Shown here: positions 1 through 11,662 of the stretch, one piece after another
Layout: every line of letters begins with the position of its first letter
How positions within the stretch are numbered: the stretch's first letter is position 1
From: Euryodendron excelsum
Lineage: Eukaryota; Streptophyta; Magnoliopsida; Ericales; Pentaphylacaceae
Reading direction: 5' to 3'
Length of the DNA stretch: 64,000 nt
Assembly: GCA_033060915.1 (NCBI GenBank)
Contig: CM065379.1
Coordinates: forward strand, 35,821,818-35,885,817
Notes under the pieces: generated by a model
Database searches by the model: none
Seen by the model: the letters and a program-made list of their open reading frames with translations, nothing else
Told to the model about the DNA's origin: nothing
Made by a program: the position numbers and the translations under genes

Positions 1-159
1 AATATACAAAATCTGATGCAATGATATGCTATGTGTGTACAAAAATGCATCACAATCCTAAACTATCAATCATCTCCATCGTCATCTGGAGGCAGTGCAA
101 CAGCAGACCTAAGGGCCCGGACCTCAACAAAAAGCTCCTCTATGATCCTGGTCTGGCCT

Positions 160-300
160 CAGGTCTGACCTTGAAGTGCGATAATCTGCTCAGACTAGGC
201 TCGGATCAGGCCTTGGAATGCAGTACTCTACTCAGACTGGGCTCGGATCAGGCCCTGGAATGCAGTACTTTACTCAGACTGGGCTCGGATCTGGCCCTCA
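160..300 (-). repeat. 42-bp tandem repeat encoding a 14-residue coiled-coil unit
   Basis: GCTCGGATC recurs at 199, 241 and 283, giving exact 42-bp spacing. On the ORF3 coding strand each unit is 14 codons (two heptads) with the pattern ALQGxIRAQSEQS. A multiple of seven residues keeps coiled-coil register. Two of the visible units end in TAG or TAA where the pattern expects Gln. Confidence 0.8.
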
Positions 301-809
301 AGTGTAGCAAAATGAGCTGCGTGGGCAGCCTCTAGCCTAGCAATGTTGGCAGACTGCTGTGCTGATCCCGCAGCTAACATATCTAAGGTCTGCCGCATCT
401 GCTCAAACATCTACAATGTCGGATCGGGCATCGGTGGTGGCTGAAAGTGCTGCTGCTGCTGCTAATGCTGATGAATGTCGAGGTCGTATTAGTCCAGGTC
501 AGCAAGATCTAGCTCAGCAAGTCCCGGCTGCTGCTGCTACTACTGCTGCTGCTATTGTGGCTGTGGTTGTGGTTGGAACTGCTCCTGCTGCTGCTGCAGT
601 CTGCGAGATCTCAATTCCTGTTGGATGGTGGATCTACCAATAGGCTCCCTCGACTGTGGGAGACGAGGAAGTCCAACAGCAGGGGTCCCGAAAGCAGCCT
701 CGATCACCCGTGTCAAAAGAACCGCAAAAGGGATGGATCCCTGAGCACGCGGGTGCAAGCACTCCTCCGCAAGGGCTCTAAACTGAAATAACGGGAGATC
801 TATGGACTT

Positions 810-810
<1 letters not shown>

Positions 811-862
<52 letters not shown>
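811..862. repeat. 52-nt uninterrupted C homopolymer
   Basis: Every base from 811 to 862 is C. It lies inside ORF3 of element 1, between the codons equivalent to LLYALGTGR and SIDLP of element 2, and would add about 17 glycines. It could be a real expansion or an assembly/sequencing artefact. Confidence 0.9.
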
Positions 863-864
<2 letters not shown>

Positions 865-1639
865 ATAGCCCACAAAAGACTAGCCCTACCCCTCTTAACT
901 TCAGAATGCCTAGCAATGGGGTAAACGGACTGACAACAAAAAATATACAAGGGGGCATAAATCGGAAGCAATGAGCTGACCGTCACTTGTTGACGCAAAC
1001 CCCAATCAGTGCCTGGGAGGCAAACCTCGTCGGAAATGACACTGAAGTCATTCGCGAGTGGCGAGGGTGATCCCAATGTCAAACCCCCTAACCCAGGACG
1101 TAATCTGCTCGTGTCCTGGGGTAATACAACAGGCTGTCACGTTCGCCATAAACTCGGCGAGCAAGACAAAAATGGCCTCTCCATCGAAGGTAGTGAGAAG
1201 CACCCAACCCCGGGCCTCAAAGGCCTCGGCCCACAAAAATCCGGGACCCCTAAACTGCTCAAGGTCCATCTGGCACTCAAGCACTACACCCCTCTTAATC
1301 CAAGTTTGGGAGAATGCCTTAAAGGCATTCTCCAACACAAAACGAGTGACATCATAGGCTGGGGCTGGCTCAACCTCAGCTGCGCCAGCCGGAAGGGCAC
1401 CTGGGGCCCCTATGCCTGCCATAACTATCTAAATACTCTAAAAAGTCTCCTAGGTAAAGAATAAAATACGCGAGGAAGGATACAGGAATACCTAGGGAAG
1501 CGTGAAACAAAGGGTGGAGGAGTCAAGGGCGCGTGCTCGGGCTCCGGCAGGGCTCTGCTATCGTCCAAAAGCTCTCAAAACTCTCAAAAACTCCCCGTAT
1601 AGTGTCTGTAGTGAGTTTGAACTCAATACGGACACTGCC

Positions 1640-1913
1640 TATTTATAGGGGATGCTAAGCGTTCGACGCACGTCTGGATACCGTCCGGACGCAACGTCTG
1701 AACGGATAATAACGATCCGAACGGTCAAAAAGGTGTCCGAATGGTCAAAAATCCGTCCAAACAGTCCGATTAACGCGCGTCTGGATACTATCCGAAAGGG
1801 ATATGATTACAAAACGGGGCTGTTCGAATTCACAGTCCGAACGGTAAAGGTAAGCGTTCAGACGCATCGTCCGAACGGACAACACGTTAGGACGCATCGT
1901 CTGAACGGTAAAT
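1640..1913 (-). promoter_or_regulatory. Internal promoter-like module upstream of ORF3 (element 1)
   Basis: On the minus strand a cluster of degenerate palindromes built on CGTCCGGACG, CCGTTCAGACG and CCGAACGG (1913-1663) is followed by TATAAATA (1647-1640). The ORF3 ATG follows about 220 bp downstream. The same palindrome family occupies the 5' LTR of this element at 9459-9791. Element 2 has the same arrangement at 25319-25567. Promoter function is inferred. Confidence 0.6.
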
Positions 1914-2060
1914 CCCAAAAAAATTCGAATATACGCAGAAAAACCCAAAAAACTCAAGAGATTAAACAAAAAGTAACTTAAACAACAAAAACTGCAAAAG
2001 AATAAAAGAAAACAAAACAGCCTATACAACTTTACATAAAAACCGAGCGCAAAACAAGCT

Positions 2061-2106
2061 CACCTCAACCCTCAACTTAAGATGTTGCATTGTCCTCAAA
2101 GCAACA
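2061..2106 (-). other. Internal hairpin plus purine-rich tract between pol and ORF3 (element 1)
   Basis: On the minus strand TGTTGC and GCAACA (outer stem) flank TTG-AGGA-CAA (inner stem and loop) at 2106-2083. The purine-rich AAGTTGAGGGTTGAGGTG follows at 2078-2061. Element 2 has the counterpart at 25163-25200, and the true 3' polypurine tract of element 2 has the same hairpin-then-purine layout at 29169-29205. Confidence 0.6.
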
Positions 2107-2167
2107 ATAACACGAAAGAGACCGGGACAACAACCACGGGAGGGCGGGAGCACATAGGGGACAATCA

Positions 2168-5100
2168 TCAAGTCAAGATTGGTGGATCAATGAGATCCAC
2201 ATAATCTACCTCGCCTCGTAAAGGCTCGATGTAAGGCTTTAACCTTTGCCCATTGACCTTGAAAGGTGTGCCATTCGTAAGATTTTGCACCTCAATAGCA
2301 CCATAGGGAAAGATTTCCCTAATTTGGTAGGGGCCGGACCATTTATTCCTTAACTTTTCCGGAAAGAGATGCAACTGGCAATTGTAGAGAAGAACTTTTT
2401 GACCAACATGAAAAGATTTGCGATGAATGTGTTGGTCATGATGGACTTTCATTTTAGCCTTTGAAATTTTTGCATTTTCATACGCATCATTTCTTATTTT
2501 ATCTAGCTTATTCAATTGGAGCTTCCGGTGGTCGCCGGTTTCACCCAACCCCTCACTATACTGCTGAATAGCCCAATATGCCTTATGTTCAACTTCAACC
2601 GGGAGGTGACATGCTTTTCCATACACAAGACGGTACGGGGAGGCACTTAGAATGGTTTTGTAGGCCATTCGATAGGCCCACAATGCATCAATTAAGCACA
2701 AAGACCAATCCTTTCGAGACGGATTAACCATCTTTTCCAAGATTGTCTTGATTTCACGGTTGGCTAATTCGACTTGACCTTGTGTTTGGGGATGGTATAG
2801 CAAACCGACTTTGTGAATAATGCCGTACTTTCTCTTGAGTATCCCTAATGGCTTATTACAGAAATGGGAACCACCATCACTGATGATGGCTCGAGGCATA
2901 CCGAACCGGGAAAAAATCTATTCTTTGAAAAATTTGACCATAACTTGGTGGTCATTGGTTCGTGCCGGTATTGCCTCTACCCATTTGGAAACATAATCTA
3001 TAGCCACTAAGATATAAAGATACCCAAAAGAACTAGGAAATGGACCCATGAAGTCTATACCCCAACAATAAAAAACCTCCAAAACAAGGATAGGGTTAAG
3101 GGGCATCATGTGTTTCCTAGAAAGGCTCTCGAGTCTTTGACATCTATCACACGCCACACAAAATGAATGCACATCTTTAAACATAGTCGACCAATAAAGT
3201 CCACTTTGCAAAATTTTTGCCACGGTTTTCTTCGAAGAGAAATGGCCCCCACATGCATGAGAATGATAAAATTTCATTACACTTTCAAATTCCTCATCCG
3301 GCACACATCGCCGTACAACTTGATCCAAGCAATATTTGAACAAATACGGCTCGTCCCAAAAAAATTGTCTTATTAGCCTAAAGAATCGCCTCTTGTCCAA
3401 TGTGGACCAATGAGAAGGAATGGCTTTTGTGGCCAAATAGTTGGCCACATCGGCGTACCAAGGAGTTAAGGCTTGATTCAAGGCATTGCAAAACTTGAGT
3501 TGCTCGTCGGGGAAGGTCTCACAAATAGGAGAGTCATCTTTGGTAGGGTGCTCAAAAGGGAGGCGGGACAAGTGATCCGCGACAATGTTTTTAACCCTCT
3601 TTTTATCCCTAATTTCAAGATCAAACTCTTGAAGAAGGAGAATCCACCTAATTAATCGAGGCTTTGCGTCTTGTTTGGACAAGAGGTATTTGAGTGCAGC
3701 GTGGTCGGTGAAAACAATCACATGAGACCCCACTAAATAAGAGCGAAACTTGTCCAAAGCAAACACAATAGCCAAAAGTTCTATCTCAGTGGTGGTATAA
3801 TTTATTTGGGCCTCATTCAAAGTTTTGCTCGCATAATGGAGCACATGAGGTTTCCTCTCATTTCGTTGGCCCAACACGGCCTCCACAGCAAAGTCGCTAG
3901 CATCACACATAAATTCAAAGGGTAGGCTCCAATCCGGAGGCTTGATTATGGGAGCTGTAGTCAAATGATTTTTCAACTTATCAAAAGTTAGCTGATAAGA
4001 CGGAGTCCACTCAAATGGAACATCTTTTGCCAAGAGGGCACATAAGGGCCTAGAAATGGAACTAAATGATTGAATGAAGAGCCGGTAAAAACGGGCATGC
4101 CCAAGAAAAGATCTCACATCTCTCACATTCCTAGGGGAGGGTAGCTTTTGAATAATCTCAACCTTGGTTGGATCTACCTCAATGCCCCTCCCGAAGATGA
4201 TGTGGCCTAGGACTATACCATGTGTCACCATAAAGTGAGACTTCTCCCAATTCAACACGAGATTGCTCTCCTCACAACGGTTTAGTACTGACTCTAAGTT
4301 TTGAAGACATTGAGCAAAGTTGTTCCCATATACGGAAAAATTATCCATAAAGACCTCTAAAATTCGCTCCACCATATCACTAAAAATACTTCATGCATCT
4401 CTGAAAAGTGGCGGGAGCATTGCATAACCCAAAGGGCATTCGCTTGTAAGCAAATGTGCCAAAGGGGCATGTAAATGTGGTTTTAACTTGGTCTTCCATG
4501 GCGATTGCCAATTGATTATATTTGGAGTAACCATCAAGGAAACAATAGTAGGCCCGTCCCACTACCCGCTCCAAGACTTGGTCAAGGAAGGGAATGGAAA
4601 AATGATCCTTGGTAGTTACGGCATTCAAGCGACGGTAGTCTATACACATACGCCACCCGGTTTGGATGTAGGTAGGTATCAATTCATTATTCGCATTTTC
4701 AACTACCGTCACTCTGGACTTTTTGGGGACAACTTGGGTGGGACTCACCCATTTAGAGTCGGCAATTGGGTATATAATACCCGCATCAAGAAGTTTTTGC
4801 ACTTCACCCCTCATAACTTCCTTCATAGTTGGGTTCAATCGGCGTTGCATTTGGCGCACCGGCTTAGCCCCTTCCTCAAAATATATGCGATGAGTGCATA
4901 CAAGAGGGCTAATGCCGTGCAAATCGGCAATTGTCCAACCTATGGCTTTCCGGTGCTTTTTGAGCACCTCCAATAAGCTCCCTTCTTGAGCTTCCGTAAG
5001 TGATGAAGATATCACTACGGGATAAGATTGATCTTTACCCAAAAAGACATATTTAAGGGTAGAAGGCAAAGGCTTCCTATCGGGCGTAGGAGCCTCTAGT

Positions 5101-7880
5101 TCAGATGGTTGGGGCTTGGCAGGGTTAGGGGTCAAAGGTTCAAAAGTGGGGGTCCATTGACCCACCGCCATGATAGGACACACCTCTAGACCACTACCCT
5201 CATTAAAAACATCCCCTTCTTCATCATCTCCCAAGCAATCTAGACCTTCACTAAATTTCAACATTCTCTCCAAAGGGTCTTCTACCATTTGCCTCTCGAA
5301 GTGCTCTTCCACTATCGAATCAATAAGATTCACCTCCCGGACGTCCTCTAAATCTCCCGGTTGTTTTCCCGCATTAAACATGTTAAGTTCAATGGACATA
5401 TTCCCAAAGGATAATTTTAAAAGACCCCCCCGCACATGGATGATGGCGTCACATGTGGCTAAGAAGGGTCGCCCCAAAATGATAGGAATGTGGTTCCAAG
5501 CATGGGGATCTACAACCGGGTGAGTATCTAAGACCACAAAATTGGCCGGGTAATAAAACTTATCAACTTTCACTAAGACATCCTCAACTATTCCCCTAGG
5601 GGCTTTGATCGATTGGTCCGCCAACTGGAGTGTAATCCTCGTAGGTTTCAATTCACCTAGCCCCAATTGCTCGTACACCAAGTACGGCAATAGATTCACA
5701 CTCAACCCCAAGTCTAGAAGGCACCCCTCTATCCTATGGTCTCCTATGACACAAGTCACGGTAGGACAACTAGGATCTTTGTACTTTGGTGGGGTTTTAA
5801 CTTGGACAACGGAATGGACATCCTTAGCAAGAAAGGCGTTCTCCCTCATATTTAATCTCCTCTTAACAGTACATAAATCCTTAAGGAATTTAGCATAAGA
5901 GGGAATTTGTTTAATGGCTTCAAGGAGTAGTAGATTTATTTTGACTTGCTTCAAAGTCTCATAAATCTCCAAACTTAATTGATTCTTGAGTTTAACTAAC
6001 TAGTGAGGAAATGGAGCGTAAGCCAAGATCTCACGTTCCTCTCTCAAAACTTCCTCACCATTGGGCATGGACCTACTCGGCTCTTTCTTCTCATAATCCC
6101 CTTCCTCCTTTTCTCTCTCATTTTTTTCTTTCTCACTCCCCTCCTCCTTCTCACTTGGTACTCTCTCAACCCCTTTTCCTTTTCTAGACTCTTCCTCATT
6201 AACGCCCGACCCCTCATCTACCTTAGATACTTTTACCCCACCCTTAGGGTCCCTAGGAAGGATGGTCTTGTCAATGGCTTTACCACTCCTCAAAGTGGTA
6301 ATGGCCGAAACATTCTCATGGCTAGCTGATGGTTGGGTCAAGGTTTTGGTGGAATGGACTTGCCTAGAAGGATTGGGTTGAGGTTGTGCAGGCAACTTAC
6401 CCTTCTCAGTAAGGGTCAACGCTTGAGTAAGAAGAGTCAATTGACTCTTGATGTCATCTAAAGTTTTGTCAACCCGTGAGCTTACCCCCCCTTGGGTTTG
6501 GATGAATTGTTGGAGAGTATCCTCCAACGGCTTTTGATGTGGGGGGTGGTATGTGTTAGGTTGAGCTTGAGGTGGAGGTTGGAATGGTTTAGGTTGGGTA
6601 GGAAATGATGTGAACGGTGGAGGTTGATAATGTTGTGGGTGCGATTGTGAGGGAGGGGCTTGATAAGATTGAGGGTTGTTATACCCTCCTTAATAAGCTT
6701 GGGGATTTGAAGTCCCCTCATTACGCCATCCAAAGTTAGGATGATCCCTCCATCCCGGGTTGTAAGTATTGGAGTAGGGGTTTCCCCCACCTCGATTGTA
6801 TTGCCCAATAACATTGGCTTGACTATGCAAGGCTTGGCCATGCAAGGCTTCCTTAATCCCCAGGATAACCGAGCATGACGTGGTGTCATGCTCTTTGGTC
6901 TCACAAAACGCACAACACATTCCCTTAGGCTCTTCACTCCCCACCGAACTTACATTCTTAAACTCTAGAGCCTCTAATTTTCTCACCATTGTGGCAAGCC
7001 TAGCATTCATATCATCAACTTCTTTCAATTGATATTTCGCCCCTTGCGTGTTTGGTCTACCTTCGGGATTTTGGGTCCTGGTAGTGGCCCAATCGCGAGC
7101 CAAATTAGCTAGGTAATCAAAGTATGAATAAGCTTCATAAGGTTGCTTATCCATAAATGCTCCCGCGCACATAGTCTCAACGAATTGCTTGAGTTAGGGC
7201 ATTAACGAAGAGTAAAAGATGTTGATAATGTGCCATTCGGCAAAGCAATGGTGTGGACAAGAAACTAAAAGCTCTTTAAACCGCTCTCAACACTGAAAAA
7301 ATGATTCTCCCAACATTGGAGAAAATTGTGAGATTTGGCGTCTAAGCGCCTCCGTTCTATTTTTCGGGAAATTTTTTTTCAAAAACTCTCCTTGAAGAGT
7401 TTGCCAAGAGTGGATGGAAAGTGGTCTCAAAGAATTGAACCACGTCGTGGCAGTGTCCTTTAAACAAAATGGAAAGATTTTAAGAAAAAAGATTTCCCGT
7501 GGACACGAGGTGTCCATCCCTAAAGAGCATGTATCCTCAAATTCCTTGATGAAGGCATAAGGCCTTTTCGAATCAACTCCGTGGAATTGAGGAAGCAATT
7601 GCATCATGTCTGGCCTTATGTTCAAAGCGGCATAGTGGGGCGGAATAACAAGGCAAGAACTCGGTGCTTGCCGCGGTGGGTTCAAGAAATCCCTCATTCG
7701 GAATTGGGGAGCCCCTATGTCCCCATGGTTGCTCGTATTTTCCATGTTCTCACCCCCTAAACCATGGGCCGGATGTAAAGGAGGGTATTGTGGCAATCCA
7801 CCCATCTGTGGGTTTGGAAAGATATTTGGATTGGGTGGAGCATCATTAGGTAGCCTAACTTCGGGATTTTGGTCATCCAT
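2168..7880 (-). pseudogene. gag-pol of Athila-type element 1 (Gag, PR, RT, RNase H, INT)
   Basis: One ancestral polyprotein of about 1900 codons. Gag (from ATG 7880) carries a CX2CX4HX4C zinc knuckle (CAFCETKEHDTTSC) near 6920. Protease is marked by LLDLGLSVNLLP near 5710. RT covers roughly 4950-4200, RNase H has DASDFAVEA near 3890, and integrase has an intact HHCC finger (HSHACGGH ... CDRCQR), then [17 protein letters not shown] and NREIK. Defects: nonsense codons in Gag (near 7290, 7196 and 6690), TAG near 6000, a 1-nt frameshift near 4385, TAG near 2920, and a change in the RT catalytic pair so the box reads FMDNFS instead of FMDDFS (codon 4340-4342). The product would make and insert element cDNA if intact; this copy cannot. 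Confidence 0.92.
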
Positions 7881-8392
7881 ATGAGGTGCACCTAGGTCGA
7901 CTACTAATGAAATTCTGGGAGGTGTGTTAGCCGGTGATGGTGGGTCAACTCATAAAAGGTGTTTATTGTCAATTCGTGCCCAATGGAACATGCAAATGTA
8001 ATGCGCAAATAGTATGCCTCAATCCTAGTCAACACATCATACACAAACAATATATATATGCCAGACAATGGCTTTTTCTCTTTACCGGACAACGGCTTTT
8101 CAATTCCAATCTCCCACTCTACGTGCTAAATTACCATCGATTAGCAAATAAAGCGCACACTAACCTAACTCCTCTTATGCTTCTAACAATATGTAATGCT
8201 ACTAGTTAATCAAACAAAAGAAACTATTGAAAAGAAAGAAATAAAAATCCTAACATGGTATCCACATTGAGTTTAAAGAAATTACCTAGGCCTGAAGCCA
8301 TAGATGCTTCCCTCGTAGGTGGGTGATCAATACCCATCTTGTTTTTACGACTTGCAATTTTTTTGTTTTCACACTTTGCTCGTTCCTTTAAG
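7881..8392 (-). other. Untranslated leader of element 1
   Basis: The ~510 bp between the primer-binding site and the Gag start hold only short, unconserved ORFs. They include a stretch matching the leader of element 2 (motifs like CCGTTGTCCGG near 8095). No gene is seen. Confidence 0.6.
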
Positions 8393-8411
8393 TCCCCGGC
8401 AACGGCACCAA
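8393..8411 (-). other. Primer-binding site of element 1
   Basis: On the minus strand TTGGTGCCGTTGCCGGGGA begins four bases after the LTR end. It matches the TTGGCGCCGTTGCCGGGG-type site typical of Athila elements (tRNA-Asp type in the literature) apart from one transition. Confidence 0.85.
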
Positions 8412-8415
8412 AACT

Positions 8416-9957
8416 TGACTCGTCCTTTCCATGCTCACCGGGCTGAAGGTGCTTGTAGTTTAAGTGAGGGTACTCCCACTATCGTGTTCTCCCATGAGAC
8501 TTGTGCCAATTTAGTAATAGAAACGATTAGAGTTTAGAAACGTATTCAAATTGCAACCGCAAACCAAGAGTGAAATCGATGACTATGTTATCTAAAATCA
8601 ACCGAAAATCTTTTGGTGTTTGAGGGTTTGGTTTACTAGCAACTAGGTGAACAATTAAAATGAAATTGAAACCTACAACTTGATTCTAGCTAAAGTAAAT
8701 TGACAATTATGAACATTTTACTACAACAACCACAATTATGACTAAATTAATTCTTAATTTAACCGAAATTCCAAATGAACACAAGTAGGGATTTAACTTG
8801 ATTAAAAAGGGGGTTTGGGTTCAAATGTTCCAATCTACCAATTCTAGCACGGAATTTGAAAGGGGGAGTTTGGGTTAACTCAAATCAAGAACCGTCCAAA
8901 GGCCCTTGATTCGGAAAGTTTAGTTTTGAAATTTTATGGATCTCTAATTATTTTGGAATTAAGTTTTATCACAATTTATGGGTTCTTTAGAAATAAATCA
9001 CATGTTATTAACTATGATTATAGATCTAAGATTTCTACAATAATTAATTCCAATATAATTAGAGAAAAATATGCAAAATAGATATTCAACAAGATTCAAG
9101 AACTCCCCTTTCATTTTCCATGCATTCCTTGGTAGAACTTCACATTTGCTCCCAAACAATGAGTTTAGCTTGAAGATTCCATGGTTGAGAGCTTTTCAAA
9201 GTGTAGAGACAACATCTTGAGTTCAAATCAAAAGTGAATATATATCGAAATATAGAAAATGTGAAAGATTACACTAAATCAACATTAGAAATCTATCTAA
9301 ATACTTCCCAAAGTCCTAAATACAACAAAGTAAGTAAATCTAAGCAAAATACATGATTTTCCCCTATTCTCCCTCTCTACCCGCAGCTCAAAATCTAAAA
9401 TCTAACTATCCTCTTTTTTTTCTTCAACTACTGGGTTGTAGGGCAAACCTGCGCTCACCGTCCGAAGTGCGTCTAAAGTACATCCGAAATGCGTCCGGAC
9501 GGTGCCATAACCGTTTGGACGGTTATTTCACTGTTCAGACGGTCTTCGGACGAGGAAACTCGGCTTTGTATTTCTTCGAACGGAAAAAGACGACTCTGTG
9601 ATAGCTTAGAACGGGAAATATCGACTCTGGAACGGCTTTGGACAGGAAATATAGACTCTAGAACTCCAATCTCTGTCGCAGTGTCCGAACGGTAATTCGC
9701 CCATCTGAATGGGGGGTCTGAACGGTCTAGGCATTCGAACGGGCATTTGTCCGTTCGAACGCACCGTCCGAACGGTCCGTCCGGACGGACTTCTCCTCTT
9801 TAGGCCTCTTTTTTCACCATTTTATCACCAAAAACCTACAATACACATGAAAAACTATTTTAATTCAGTTTATGGCTAAAAATCTATTCTAATACCCATA
9901 TAGAGACTAACAAACACTTAATTAGGGGACAAAGATTACACTTTTATAGTGGAATCA
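8416..9957 (-). repeat. 5' LTR of Athila-type element 1
   Basis: Read on minus, the 1542-bp LTR starts TGATTCCACT and ends GACGAGTCA, directly followed by the primer site. Its first 25 bases form an imperfect hairpin (GATTCCACT ... AGTGTAATC), like the two other Athila-type LTRs here. A palindrome cluster lies 166-498 bp from its start. No second copy is in the window, so its age cannot be estimated. Confidence 0.88.
9459..9791 (-). promoter_or_regulatory. Palindrome cluster in the element 1 LTR (CGTCCGGACG / CGTTCGAACG family)
   Basis: Short self-complementary cores recur: CGTCCGGACGG (twice), CCGTTTGGACGG, CCGTTCGAACG, CCGTCCGAACGG and decayed versions such as CTGTTCAGACGG. At least eight fall within ~330 bp. 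The cluster sits at the same place in the LTR as the CGTACGTACG array of element 2. Confidence 0.7.
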
Positions 9958-10671
9958 GTGGGAACAAATGGCATGGTCGCCAGACTCCCAAGTTAAGAGT
10001 TGTCATGTTTTTTCACTTAATCTTTAAAAAAAACATTATTTTTCGAGTCGTTTTTTTACTAAAATATCGAAACGGCCTCGGAAGTCCGTCAAACTTGACA
10101 CGTAGGAAGGTTTAGGCACGAGTGACGTGCGGGAACAAACGGCACGGTCGTCGGACTTCTGGGTTGAAAGTTGTCATGTTTTTTCACTTAACCTTTAAAA
10201 AAAAACATTGTTTTCCGAGCCGTTTGGGTACTAAAATGTCGAAACGGCATCGGAAGTCTGTCAAACTTGACACGTGGGAAGGTTTGGGCATGAGTAATGT
10301 GTAGGAACAAATGACATGGTCGTTGGACTCCCGAGTTGAGAGTTGTCATATTTTTTCACTTAACATTTAAAAAAAACATTGTTTTCCGAGCCGTTTGGGT
10401 ACTAAAATGACGAAACGGCATCGGAAGTTCGTCAAACTTGACACGTAGGAAGGTTTAGGCACGAGTGACGTGTGGGAACAAACGGTACGGTCGTCAGACT
10501 CTCGAGTTGAGAGTTGTCACATTTTTTCACTTAACCTTTAAAAAAACATTGTTTTCCGAGCTGTTTGCGTACTAAAATGAGGAAACGGCCTCAGAAGTCC
10601 GTCAAATTTGACATGTAGGAAGGTTTAGGCATGAGTGATGTGTTGGAATAAACGACATGGTTACCGAACTC
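9958..10671. repeat. ~171-bp tandem repeat array, left block
   Basis: The marker GGAACAAA (GGAATAAA in the last copy) occurs at 9961, 10132, 10304, 10475 and 10645, giving periods of 171, 172, 171 and 170 bp. Each unit contains GAGAGTTGTCA, TTTTTTCACTTAA, CCGAGCCGTTTGGGTAC and GTCAAACTTGACACGT. Four units and part of a fifth are visible. The left edge is element 1, inserted mid-unit, so the array probably continues left of it. No ORF is conserved in it. Confidence 0.92.
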
Positions 10672-11662
10672 TGACACACTCCGGCCCGCAGAATAGGCAA
10701 ATGGCTGTGTGTGACACTTGCCAACGCTTGACAAGCTCTGCCAAAGCACACCTGACGTGTTTGTATTGAAAGACAAACACAAAAATTAGAAATGTGTGGG
10801 CAACATGTAGACAACGCTAGCAACAATGTAGGCAACGAGCAACAACTTTATAGCAACGAAAAGAGACATTTTATTGACAATTGCAAGCTATTACAAGCAT
10901 CAAAGTATGCTATTACAATAGGCAAATAATGTCCTAGAAGTAGGGCATAAAAGCTAGCAAGGTGGTTCGGAGCTTACCGTGTTCTCCCCCCTTATATATG
11001 CTTTTTTAGCCATTTACAACTTTGCACAACGAAACATAGTGTGTGTGCAAGGAGTCATAATTGACCCTCATTTATTTTACAAGACAAAATAAAGGAAAAG
11101 CTTTCGTGCATTTCAAAGTTTACATTGAAAGCTTTCCAATAAAAAAAACCTTGCTAAAAAAGCCCTCCAAATGACAAAGTTGTGTGAATGCCAAAATTAA
11201 CCAAAAGGTGTCACTGTGTGAAAATGTGGCACACATTGGTAAGGTTGAAGTAAGGTTAATCGGCCCCAATCTGGGCGGGGCGCGCGCGGCATGGGCGCTG
11301 CTGTGGCGCGCGTGAAGTGAGGTTAAGCTGCCCCTCTTTCTCGGCACTAGTGAGGTTAACGCGTGCACGCGACAAGGCTGCTGAGGCACGCGTGGCTTGC
11401 CAAAGTGAGATTACCCTGCCCTTTATTCTTAGCCAAAGTGAGGTTAACCCGAGCCAACCTGGCTGCTTAGCTAGGCATTTGGCTGGGCACTTAGGCATCC
11501 GTGGGGCACTCGTGGGCAACCTTTGGAGCTTTGCTTGGCACTTGTCCCAAACATGTTTGTACACCCTTAGGCATCTTGAAAGCACACTTTGCATCCCGTA
11601 TAGCTTTGAGGGAAGCTATGTACAATGAGGCAAGGGGTTGACTAGAAGTACAACCCTTGACA
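10672..11662 (-). repeat. 3' LTR of the chromovirus fragment
   Basis: It is bounded on minus by the purine tract AGGTGGGGGAGAG immediately before TGTCAAGGG and ends GTGTGTCA against repeat-array DNA. There is no second LTR for comparison. It contains several GTGAGGTTAA-like direct repeats between 11240 and 11460 in plus orientation. Confidence 0.8.

Larger units (their letters stand above)
66..1422 (-). pseudogene. ORF3 of element 1: 'putative plant transposon protein' family, degenerate
   Basis: The N-terminal part (ATG at 1420-1422) and the middle/C-terminal part match, in order, the ORF3 of element 2 at 25816: an N-terminal segment ending ...FEARGW, a central block with KSIDLP, and a Gln-rich then coiled-coil tail. 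The tail (about 350-66) contains 14-residue repeats made of two heptads and ends in an acidic Asp-rich stretch before TGA at 66-68. The frame is broken between 1048 and 1082, by several TAG/TAA codons in the tail, and by the 52-nt C tract at 811-862 (Gly run on the coding strand). The family lies downstream of pol in Athila-type elements and is sometimes called env-like; its real function is unknown. No signal peptide or membrane segment is evident, so I do not call it an envelope protein. Confidence 0.75.
1..9957 (-). mobile_element. Athila-type Ty3/gypsy retrotransposon, element 1 (3' end outside window)
   Basis: Read on the minus strand the order is 5' LTR (9957-8416), primer-binding site, leader, gag-protease-RT-RNase H-integrase (7880-2168), hairpin plus purine tract (about 2106-2061), palindrome cluster and TATA box (1913-1640), then ORF3 (1422-66). 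The 3' LTR is not reached. RT and flanking motifs (FLDGYS, PFGLCNAPATFQRCM, DFSVYG) and the primer site are those of the Athila lineage of non-chromovirus Ty3/gypsy. Flanking base pairs 9958-9962 (GTGGG) are the visible copy of the target duplication; the partner is off-window. The element is inserted in a ~171-bp tandem repeat. It carries nonsense codons, one frameshift and a changed RT catalytic residue, so it is not autonomous. Confidence 0.93.

Noticed and set aside
21..643. Plus-strand ORFs at 21-335 and 359-643
   Set aside because: They are antisense to ORF3 of element 1; their repeats and Ala/Val runs come from the 42-bp repeat and Gln-codon runs on the coding strand.
10591..10835. Minus ORFs across the chromovirus LTR edge
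   Set aside because: They span an insertion junction and have no conserved content.
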